From Prorocentrum cordatum (lineage: Eukaryota; Sar; Dinophyceae; Prorocentrales; Prorocentraceae), in contig CAUYUJ010003603.1 of assembly GCA_963575745.1 (NCBI GenBank), positions 124,001 through 188,000 on the forward strand: a DNA stretch of 64,000 bases, given 5' to 3'. The position numbers and the translations under genes were made by a program. Below are positions 36,201 through 46,800 of the stretch, piece by piece. The notes beneath the pieces are model-generated. The model was not told where the DNA came from. It searched no databases and saw nothing but the letters and a program-made list of their open reading frames with translations. The stretch's first letter is position 1; each line of letters starts with the position of its first letter.

Positions 36201-39200
36201 CCCCGTGGCCCCTGCAGGATCAAGACGCAGCGACAAAATGGCCTGGGGCGAAACCAAGACGGCCCAAGATGTGAGCGATGCCCTGGAGACAAGGTGCGGT
36301 GGCCCCCGAGCGACCCCGAGGTGGCCGGAGCATTCCGAGAGTGCAACACCATGATCTTAAGATGACTTGGGGATGATTTCACGATGACTTCAGGATGGCC
36401 CGAACACGTATACATTGGCGGGATTGGGTCCCACCGCGGGATTTATCCGGACCCCATTTTTGATGGGCGGGTTTTACGGTTGGCCAGACTAGAACTATAT
36501 TATTAAAAGGGAGAACTACTCGCCAAGGATCCCGTCGAAACCACGCAAGAGGGCTATTTTCTTAGGCTTCTAGGAGGGGAGGGGGGTTCAACGCATCCTG
36601 CCCCTCAACCCCATGGGTGGCCGTTGCCAAGAGGGCTGCGAAGTAGGTGAGCACACAATGCCACCGGGCCCAATTCAGAAAATTCGAGGAACTTTCGGAG
36701 CGGCGATGTAAGCAGAGATCCGGAGCCAGACCCCCTTCCCCCCCTTTCCGCCCAATGTCGAAACGCCCAATTAAAAAAACGCTCACCTGGTTTGGGGTGG
36801 ACGTCGTCTAGCATAGGGAATGGTTGAGCACGCGCATGAGGAGTAAGCCCATCCCCAAGGGGAAGGATGGTTTTGAAAACGTTACAGTGGGCGGACAACA
36901 TATCGCAAGTTATCTGATCGTTTTGAGAAACAGCGTGCCAACTTGGATCAGATTGCATCGATCTGAGGAACTCCCCCCCACACATTTCAATGTTGACTTG
37001 CATAATCTTGTCCTCCCGGACTTGGTGTGCTCGCTCGATGCCAACATTGACATGTAGGTGGCGGGGGTGGTTCGTCGAGGTGGCGTCGTAATGTAGGTGC
37101 AGCCGTGCGCGGTCAGGAACAACTTGCAACATTTCGTCGTCCCACCGTAGCACCCAACCACCCACGCTCAGAGAGGGCTGGTAGGATGAAGGCACATTGG
37201 GGGCCACTTTGGCCCTCCATGTTCGTTGGCGAGCTCGTCCCCCGCACCCACTTCTTCCCTCCAGCGGAGTCTAGGACTCCAGAGATGGGGAGCAGAACAG
37301 AGGGAAGGGGACCGCCAGACATCTTACACGTCCCGTCACCTCCAGCTTGCGGTGGTAGGCGGATTTAGCATGGCCGTCGTGTACCACCTGGCCGAGAGGC
37401 TCGGGGCGCCGTGGGTGTGTGCCTCTCCTGCACTTGTGCCGTATGCCGCGCCACCGGACTTCGAGAAGCATTTTAAGATCAGGGCCCCGTTGACAGGGAC
37501 GTTAACGAGCGTGGACGTGATCTCCCCCTGGTGCAAATGCAGCCAGGCGCTGAGCCCTGCTCCACTCTGTGCTCTCACCCCTTGGACCCGCACAGCGCCC
37601 CCGTTCGCGACGTCCCCGTTCACGGGGGCTTGACAAAGACCGACTTCCCAGAGCTGCATGCCGCGATCCTCGCTGGGAGCATGCCCGGGTGGACCTGGCA
37701 GCACATGAGCGACGCAGAAAAGCGGAGTCGTGTGCAACGACAGTGGCGCGCAAGTTGCCCGCGTAAGATGGCTCGTAAGCGCCTTCGTTCCCACTGTCGT
37801 AGCGTGCCGTGTTGGCGACCCGCGTGAGCCGCGGAGGAAGGTCGCTACGTCGTCTCGCGCAAGAGCCGTGCTTCTTCCGTCGCTCACATCGGGTCCTGGC
37901 TCTGGCCCCTCTTCACCGACAACCACGCCCTCTTCCGCGAGAACCTGCTCGGCCTGCCGCCCGTGCCTGGCTACGACGAGGCAGACTCCTTGCTGCCACA
38001 GATCGGCGGCGCAACCGGGTGGGTGGAGCGAGAGGGGGGGGGGCCTTCTCAGATGGCTCGGAAGGCCTCAGGCCCTCTGAGAAGTTGTCTGAGCCTCTCC
38101 CGAAGACAGACAATTTTCAGAAGGCCAGGGGCTTTCGAGAAGCCCCGCCGCTTTCTGAGAAGGCCTTCTCCCACTCGCGCACGATGCCGCTTCGCCTCGC
38201 CCGGATTTCATATTTCGTCCGATTCGATTCGTCCGTTTCGCTCCGTCCGGCTTCCCGTCGCCCGGGCCTCGAAGGCAGAACGGGAGGACGAGTCGAAAGA
38301 GGACGACACGAACCCAGGCAGCCGCCGACGTGATCTTTGTCAATCCCTGCCCTGATCGCAGCAGGGCCGGTTTGGGCGTTCGCTCGCGCCCCTTTGCCCC
38401 CCCACTCCCCCCCCCCCTTAACGCGTCTTCTAAGAAGCAGCCCCCGTCGAAGCAGCCCTCCTCCTCCCCCCCCTCCTCCCCCCCTTTCTCCCCCTCCTCC
38501 TCCTCCTCCTCCTCCTCCTCCTCCTCCTCCTCCTCCTCATCCTCCTCCTCCCCTCCCTCCTCCTCCTCCCTCCTCCTCCTCCTCCTCCTCCTCCTCCTCC
38601 TCCCCCTCCTCCTTCTCCTCCTCCTCCTCCTCCGCCTACTCCTCTCCTCCTCCTCCTCTCCTCCTCCTCCTCCCCTCCTCCTCCTCCTCCTCCTCTCCTC
38701 CTCCTCCTCCTCCTCCTCCTCCTCCTCCTCCTCCCCCTCCCCCTCCACCTGCCCCCCTTTGTGTACGCCGGTGGCCTCCCAGACGGCCCCAGGAAGGCCA
38801 CCCCGACCTCCCAAGTTGGCGTCTGCGTACTACTAATGAATCGTCATGGGCGTCTGCTGGTCCGTCCTGCCCCGCTCGGTTCCCCCCTCGAGCGCCTCGG
38901 GTGCGATCATCAAGTCTGACGTCCCGGATCCATTTTGGATGGTCCCCGGGCCTGTTCACGGGCCCAGTAAGCCGAAACATAGGAAAAACAAACATCCTTT
39001 CTGATGGTCCCTGGGGTCCCCGGACCCGATAGCGCGCCCAGGAAGCCGAAACCGAGGAGGAAAAAACACACCTCGTTTGAGAAAAACAGATCCTCGGACC
39101 TTGGGAAAGCGGACGCAACGAGAGCCCGCCCTCGCCTCCGCCCCCTTCCCCCCGGGCGCGCCGCCGAAGAGAGCCTGCGCCCGGGGCGCTTCCTGCTCGG

Positions 39201-40852
39201 GCTGCCCGGCGCGCTGCTCGGCGAGCCGGAGCCTGGGGAGGCCAAACGGAACACCGACACCGCTGGACGTCTGTGGTCGAAAGTAGGCATTCAGGGCGGG
39301 AAAGAAAACACACAGACACAATTAGTCGTCGATCCCCAGGAAAATGTAGGACAACGTGGGAAGGGGTGGGAAGACGAAAACCCCTTATATGTACATGTCG
39401 AGGAAATAGGGGGAATCCTGGGATTTGTGTGTACTTGTTTGTGTGTCCCTGGGCCCCTTCAGGTATCTCTGGGCTCTCAGATCCCAATATACTTCAGGCG
39501 CCTTCCTACCTCAGGGGGTGATCTAGGCATCCTCGACGTCGGTGATGCATCACCGACGTCGACGTGAAGCAAATCGGGCTCCACATCGAGCCGCATCGGC
39601 GTCGGCGTTGTGGCGCGATCCTCCGACCCCAGTTACTCCGCCCCCATCTAGGAGGCCTCTAGTTGAGCAGTATTGCCTCGTCCCTCCTGTTAAGGGGGCG
39701 GGCGGAGGCCCAATCTGCTTCCAGCGCCGCCCTATTCAATTGTTTTACTTACTTCTTCCAGCCGACGTGTATGCGCTCTGATCAGGATGTCGGGGCGCGT
39801 CCGGCGGTGGCGACGAGGGCCTGCGCAGGAGGCCCAAGGAGCAGAAAACGAGGGAAGGGCAACGGCATGGGTGCGGTCGGACCGAGGTATAGGATCGAGG
39901 TCGATTCGGGGAGGCTACCCTGATGTTCTTCGTTCCAGGCCTCCCAGATGGGATCCCAGTAGATGGGGCCAGAGGATCGCGCCACATCGCCGATGCATCG
40001 CCGATGCGGCTCGATGTGGAGCCCGATCTGCTTCACGTCGACGTCGCCGATGCATCGCCGACGTCGACGGTGCATCGCCGGCACATAGCCGATAATATCT
40101 ACATATATGCATGTATCGGTGATGTGTCGGCGTTTCGGCGCGATCGTCCGACCCCATCCACTCGGACCCAATCTAAGAGGCCTCTTTCCTGTGCAAACCT
40201 GGTGGAGGGTACCCTCGAATGCTCTTCTCTGCCCTGGGCTCGGGGCCGCTGAGGCCGGCCTCAAGAGAGGGAAGATAACTATGCACATACTCCAAGTCCC
40301 TTATTAATCGACCCTCCCTAAAGAATCGGAACCCCCTCCAAATGCGACCTAATACTCCAGATCCCTTGTTCGACGGGGCGCCTTAATAAACAGACTCTCT
40401 ACGCTCCAATCCAAAGAAAGCGCCTTAAAACACCGGACCACCCCCGTTACAAAAGAGGCGCCTTAAAAAACCAGACCCGGGGGACGATCAAGAAGGGATT
40501 TGGGGTATTGGGTCCGGCCGATTTCGAGTATGCTCCAAATCCTTTATTAATCGTCCTCTGGGTCTGATTTTTTGGAGCGCCTTTTCTGTAATTGGGGGGA
40601 TCCTGTTTATTAGGACGTTTTTCTTTGGATTGGAGCTTAGGGGGTCCGGTTTCTCAAGGCGCCCCTTCGAAGAGGGGGGTCCGGAATATCAGATCGCACT
40701 TGCAGGGGGGTCTGGTTTTTTGGGGTGGGGGATCGATTCCTAAGGGATTTGGAGTATGTGCATAGTTCTCTTCCCTTTATTGGGGCCGGCCGCAGCGGCA
40801 CGGGCACCTCGAGGAGGAGGAGGAGGAGGAGGAGGAGGAGGAGGAAGAGGAG

Positions 40853-40884
<32 letters not shown>

Positions 40885-43800
40885 GGAAGAGGAGGAGGAG
40901 GAGTCCTCAGGAGCGGGCCTCGCTCCCGCCCGGGGCCGCCGTGTGCGGGGCGTGGGCGCCGGCGGGGGCCGGCGGCCCGCTCCAGGCGCCGCTGGCCGCG
41001 TTCCTGGCCGGCTGCGCGGCCCGGGGCCGCGGGGGGCCCTTCTACGTGGGCTTCGGCAGCATGGGGAGGGCGGGCTGGGTGCAGGAGCCCGTGGGTGTAT
41101 CAAGCAGTGGCGAAGCGTCCTGGCTCGCCTACAGCCCTACCAGGCAGTTTTCGAAGAACCTCTTTGTGGTTTCCACGACATGTTCTCAGAACAGATCTGG
41201 CGGAGTCTGTCCTGTTTTATCACATCGGGCTCATGTTCTAAGAACGTTGTTTTTGTTATTAGAACATTCTTGGGTTCTAGGAACATGTCGTCGTAGGACT
41301 ACAGGAATGCTGGGACGGTCGGTCCCTGCTCAAGTATAGAGGGGGGGTTAGCAGCACAGTAGCTCATACCCTGGTACAGGAGCACAGCAATCCATACCCA
41401 TGTTGTGACTGTCGCCCATGGATACGGACACACATGTGGATCACGCGATTGTTGCCGTGGAGCCCCCGAGATCTGCGTTGCCGGGGAGGGCGGGCTGGGT
41501 GCAGGAGCCCGTGGGCAGGGGAACGAACAGCGACATAAACATCACTCGGAGGTCCGCGCGGTTTCATTGGATCCGCGCGCGGCCCGGGGCCGCGGGGGGG
41601 CCTTTCTACGCGGGCTTCGGCAGCATGGGGAGGGCGGGCTGGGTGCAGGAGCCCAGGGGAGGAAGAGGTACCTATACTTCCACCCTCCCCCCGTTTTCCC
41701 CCTTTTGGGGCCTCCTCGGCGGCCCTCGTCGCCGCCGTTGGAGTCGCCTCGAAATTCAAGTCAGAATGCACCCCGGGAGAGGTCCAGGGAGTAGCGGTAT
41801 CGGTACCTCATGGTCTCCCGAGGAGCCCGTGGGTAGGGGAACAAACAGTGACATGAACATAAGAACTCGGAGGTCCGCGCGGATTCCTGGGATCCGCGCC
41901 GGACCCTTCTGGCGGCGCCTCCGGCGCCGCCCCTGGCGCGCTCCGCGCACCAGGGAGGTGGTACAGCGAGGATCCAAGGAATCCGCGCGGACCTGTGAGT
42001 TTATGTCATTTTTCGTTCCCCTAGTGGGTGCGATTGAACGAGTGGGTCGGGATTGGCCCTGGGGGGGGGGCGCATCGACCCCCCATCGTCCAATCATCGC
42101 CGATAGGGGCTCGATCTCGATAGCCCCCCACCCCGTCCAGGAACGCTGGGCTGTGCTATCGGGGGGCCTATCGCCGATCTATCGGCGATGTGTTGCCGAT
42201 TCTAGGTCGATAGTTCCCCCCCTGTGCCAATCCTCCCCAATCGTTGCTTGCCCCTCAATGGGTACGGGGACCGTCAGCAGTTGAGGTCTTCCAAATGATG
42301 TCCGAGTAGATGGGATCGGAGGATCGCGTTGCATCGCTGATGCACCGCTGATGCATCACCGATGCAGCTCGATGTGGAGCCCGATTTTCTCCACGCCGAC
42401 GTCGCCGATGCGTCGTTGGTATATTGGCGATGCCGTGCAATCCTCCGACCCCATCTACTCGGACCCCATCGGGGATGCCTCTACTATCGGTACGATCGAA
42501 GTGCGTGCGGAAAGAATGGGTATGAAGACCGTCAGCAGTTCCTGTCCATTTTGAACAGGGCTCGCTGTCCCATTTGAGACAGGAGGCTGCTTGCCCAAAC
42601 GCGGACTGGGTAGAGGAGTTCAGAGCCCCGAATCATTAGGGCTAGGGGGTTAAAGTGTAGCTCCTGATTCGTGCCTCGGTGGAGCAAAGCGGAGTTGCGC
42701 CGGACCAGAGTTACTTATCCCCGATAGTTCGGGCTTCCAACCACTGCCGAATCATCGGGGCTGGGGTTTTGTCAGGGGTGACTCCTGCTTCGTGCCTCGG
42801 GGGCCCAAACCAGAATTTCCCCAGACCAGAGTTACCCCGGATAATTCGAGCGTGCAAGGAGTCTCCCAGATGGGGTCGGAATAGATGGGATGCATCGACG
42901 ATGCGGCTCGATGTAGAGCCCTACCCCACCACGACGTCGCCGATCTCCGATCCGATCTACTCGGACCTAATCTGGAAGGGTTTTTAGTGCGAAACGCCCC
43001 CGCACCCCTAAGTTCTCGGCTGGCAATTGACAACTCGTCCTCCCCCTCCTCGTCCTTCCCCTCCTCGTTCTCCCCCTCCCCCGCGGCGCCGCTCTTCTTC
43101 GCGCAGTGTAGACCCTCTGCGGTGAAGGAGACCCCCAGGGCAGAGGTCGGGACGCTGCGCACAGCCAGTCCTCGAAGAGGCGGTCCCAGTGCGCCTCCGC
43201 AGGCCCCCCCTGGGGCGGCCTCGGCACCCCAGCGCCGCCACCCCGTGCCACCCCCCCGCCCTGGGGGCGGGGCGCGCTCCACCCCTCGGGGAGGCCAGCC
43301 GGGACCACCTTCGGGAGCCTTAATCGGGCCGAACGAAAGGGGGGGATAGGGAAAGGGGGGCTTACGAAATCTGCTGCATGCAGACAGTTTCGGCCCCGCC
43401 GCCGGGCCCAGTCCTCGATACATGGGCGCCTCCGGCGCCGGGAGGCGCCAGGAAAATCAGCTACGTGAGCTGATTCTCAACCCCCCCCTTTGCTATCCCC
43501 CCCTTTCGTCGGGCCCGACTTGAGACGGGGGTCAATGCAAGCGGGGGTCAGCCAGAGCGCCAGGTTTTGCAGGATCTTGCAGGGCCAGGGTTGCACTGAC
43601 CCAGGTTTGGGTGCAGGATCCTGCAGCATCTTGCAGGATCCTTCGAGTTGACCCGGGTTGGGGTGCAGGTCTTGCAGGATGTTCCAGGATTCGGCAAGGC
43701 CTGACTGACCCGGGTTTGGATTGACCCGGGTCAGAAGATCCCCGACATTTCAGGGAGCTGATGTCCAGCTAGACGAGGGTCAGCGAACGTCAGGTGAGTC

Positions 43801-46800
43801 TTTTTTGGGGTTCATGCTGATCTATGCCGGCGAGGCTTGGTCTCCTTTAGTGGCCTTTAGCGGCCTTTGGTGTATTATTGCGAAGGCCTTACGGCCGGTG
43901 CCGCCGACCCTGAAGGGGAACGACGACAATGGCGGCGGCGGCAACGACGACGCTGACGTGGATCAGAGTCCTCATATATGCTTTTTGGGGTCTCTTCGAA
44001 GCGCTCTCGGGGGCCTCTGGGGGACATTTTAGGGGCTTTTCGGGAGCCTCTTGGGAGCCTGTGAGGAGCCTCTCGGGGGCCTCTCGGGGCTTCCAGGGGG
44101 CCTCTTGGGGGCCTCCTGGGGCCTCTTGAGGGCCTCTTGGAGGCCTCTTGGTTCCTCCTGGGAGCCTCTCGGGGCCGAGGGCTCGAAATGTCCGATCTGG
44201 CCCCTCGTCTGGGCACCCTCTTGGAGCCGTCTTGGTGGCCTCTGGGGCCGTCTTGGATGCGTCTTGGGCCGTCTTAGGAGCCCTCTTGGGCCGTTGTGGG
44301 TCCCTCCTGGAGCCCTCTTGGGCCGTCTTGGGGCGATCTGGGGAGCCTCTTGGGCTGGCTTGGAGCTTCGGGAAGCGGAAGAGGCGAGAACGCCGAAATG
44401 CTTCAAAAACAAATGGGAAATCAGTGATTTGTCCTCTTGGGGCCCTCTTGGAAGTTCTCCTGGAGGCCTCTTGGGACGTCTTGCAGGGCTCTTGGGCCGT
44501 CTGGGGGCCGTCAAGGCGTCTTGGACATCGTTCGGCGATTCGGGGCCCTCTTGCACCGTCTTTGGGGCCTCTTGGGGCACTCTTGGCCCGTCTTGAGGTT
44601 TTCTTGGGCCCCGGGACCCCCCGGCGAGGAGTCGTATCTGACCCCGGACCCCCCCTGGGACCCTCCCCTGAACCCCTGGACCCCCCCCTCTCCCGGCGGG
44701 GGAGGGATCAAAGGGAAGGGGTTTCCCTTCGAGTGAATTTCGACGTTGCTCAATGTTGTTTTGGTTGGCGCGCTTGAGGTGGAGGGCTTAGGGAAGGGGG
44801 GGAGAGCGGCGACGGGCCCAGCGCTTGAGGAGAAGGGCCCAGGGAAAGGGGGGGAGCGGCGACGGGCCCAGGGAACAGGGGGGAGCAGGGAAAGGGGACG
44901 ACAGAGACGGCGACTGACGGACCACGAAGACGACGACTCGCACGGACAAGCCCCTCACACACGCAGACAGGGTCGGTGGATTGGCGGACATTGGCGCCCT
45001 TCAGTCGCCGTTTAGCAGCCTTCAGTGGCCTTTAGCGGCTTTGAGCATCCTTTGTTCGCCTTCAGTGGCCTTTAGTGGTTTCTACTACAGTGCAAAGGAG
45101 TGCATTCTGCATGTTAAAATGAGCGTCCAGAAAGGCCCACTTAACAAGCAGGGGTCAGCCACAGCGCCGGCCAGGGGTGCATTGACTCGGGCTAGCGCGC
45201 AGGACCCTGTAGAATCTTGCAGGATCTTGCAAAGCCCGACTGACCCGGGTTTGCATTGACCCGGGTCAGTAGATCTCCGTTGATGTGTGCGCGCGCCCCT
45301 CCTTTTCAGCAGGACCCCGGCGCGGTTCTAAAGGTGGTGGTAGACACAGCCAGGTGGGCGAGGCAGAAAAACGGGGTCGTGTACGCCAGCATTTGCACGC
45401 AAGCTGCCCGCGTAAGGTCGCGCGTGCGCGCCCTCGCTTCCAACGTAGCGAGCGGCGCTGGCGGCCCGCGTGAGCCGCGGCGTAAGATCGCTGTGCCATC
45501 TCGCGTAAGACCCCTTTCTGCCCGTCGCTGAGGTGGATGAAGCTGGGCGTCGTCGTGATGGTCCACATGGTCGAGGGGCTCTCTGCCCAGTGCCAGAGGG
45601 AGACGCCCGCGGGTGATTTCGCGTTGCAGCCTGGGGAGGGAGACTGGCCAGGAGCGTTGCTCTGCTATACTGACGTCTGCCACTGCAGCCTGCTACCCGA
45701 GTGTTCCGCTGCAGTGCACCATGGTGGCATCGGCACCACTATCGCGGCGCTCAGGGCTGGCATCCCGCAGTTGATCGTGCCCATCGCTTTCGACCAGCCT
45801 TACTGGGCCGAACGGGTGGGGGCGCTGGGTGTGGGCGATTCTTTACAGATGGATGAGCTGACCGTTCCAGTCTTGTCCCGCGCACTCAGGAGATTGCTCT
45901 CTGCTGATGTCGAAGAGGAAACAACGCCATAAACATTAACTTTTGCCGCTCCGCGCGGAATTATTGAATCTGCGCTGGACCCCCGGCGCCGCCGGGGGAT
46001 CCCAGCGCAGATCCAAGACATCCGCCCAGAGCGCCAAAAGTTTATGCTTGTGTTCTTGCTCTTCCTGTGATGGTGCACGGGCGGCAGCCAGCAGGCTCAC
46101 CGCCCACCAAACCACCCCAACCCAATCCAAAGGCCCCGATTTGCCCTCCATTTCCAGTGGGCGGGGGGGGTCGGGGAACATTGAAACAACACATATGAAA
46201 CCCGTACCCCGCCCAACCCGAAATTCTTGGGTTGAGGTGGTCTGGTAGTTAGCCACAGGCTGGGCGCCCAGATCCGGGCCGCCGACGGGGTGGGCGCCGC
46301 CGTGTCCGCCATCCTGTCCGCGGCGGAGGGCGCGGCGCCTCCCCGGGCCCACTGCGCCTCGCCGCTGCGGCCCGCCAGGCGCGTCGCCCTCCACCCGGGC
46401 GACGGGGCGCCGCGGGTCTGTGGGCGTTGCGTAATGGGGGGGTCATAAGTGGGGGGGTGGCGAGGGTGGTCTTCAGTCGGGCCTGTCCCTCTACAGGAGG
46501 ATGATTCAGAAATAGTTAAAGAATAGTCGAGGGACAATGTTGTGCAGTATTGTTGATGATTTTGTTGCATAAGTTTGACTATTTTTACTTTTTCGTCGAA
46601 AATGTGATCCGAAAAGGTACCCAAACGAGCCCCTTGGGGCGCCGGAGGGGCCCGAGAGTGGCACGAAAAGGGACCGTTTCTGACCCCCCCCACGTATATG
46701 ACCCCCCCATGAAGCCACGCCCAAGGTCTGGGCGCGGTGCCCCGGAGAGGTGCAGTACGTGCACAGCGAGATAGCCAGCCGGGCTTGCTACGGCGACGTG

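Larger units (their letters stand above)
20290..37358 (+). other. Intron 2 (17.1 kb, GT-AG) carrying a copia-like retroelement
   Basis: Starts GTAATG and ends GGTAG. The splice restores phase: GTG G + GC GGA. A similar GGTGG(G)TA string lies at both ends. The intron holds a GGA-rich tract (20752-20850), G-rich minisatellite blocks (21060-21520), the LTR retroelement 21601-33347 and, after it, MITE and minisatellite sequence. Nothing gene-like belonging to the host gene is seen inside. Confidence 0.7.
38026..40910 (+). other. Intron 5 (2.9 kb, GA-AG)
   Basis: Bounded by GGAGCG repeats; starts GAGCGA and ends CTCAG. It contains a CTTCTGAGAAGGCC-type repeat (38095-38185), a long CTC tract (38455-38755), two MITE-2 copies, a dispersed repeat shared with 50.44-50.6 kb, a 555-bp foldback element and a GGA tract directly before exon 6. 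Confidence 0.6.
41091..45309 (+). other. Intron 6 (4.2 kb, GT-AG) filled with nested MITEs
   Basis: Starts GTGGGT and ends CTTTTCAG. GCAGGAGCCC (41081-41090) and GCAGGACCCC (45309-45318) flank it as an imperfect 10-bp direct repeat. It holds repeat 7, exon-6 copies, MITE-1, two MITE-2 copies, a hairpin MITE at 43328-43512, and the G-rich minisatellite block at 43980-44620. Confidence 0.65.

Noticed and set aside
38330-39032. Long poly-Ser/Leu/Pro or poly-Glu/Arg ORFs (also at 450-662, 11500-11861, 62389-62760)
   Set aside because: Products of CTC/GGA triplet tracts; all frames are open because the tract lacks T/A combinations that make stops.
41576-41660. Second functional copy of exon 6
   Set aside because: One extra G upstream shifts the frame, the upstream half of the exon is missing, and MITE sequence abuts it. 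Treated as a duplicated fragment.
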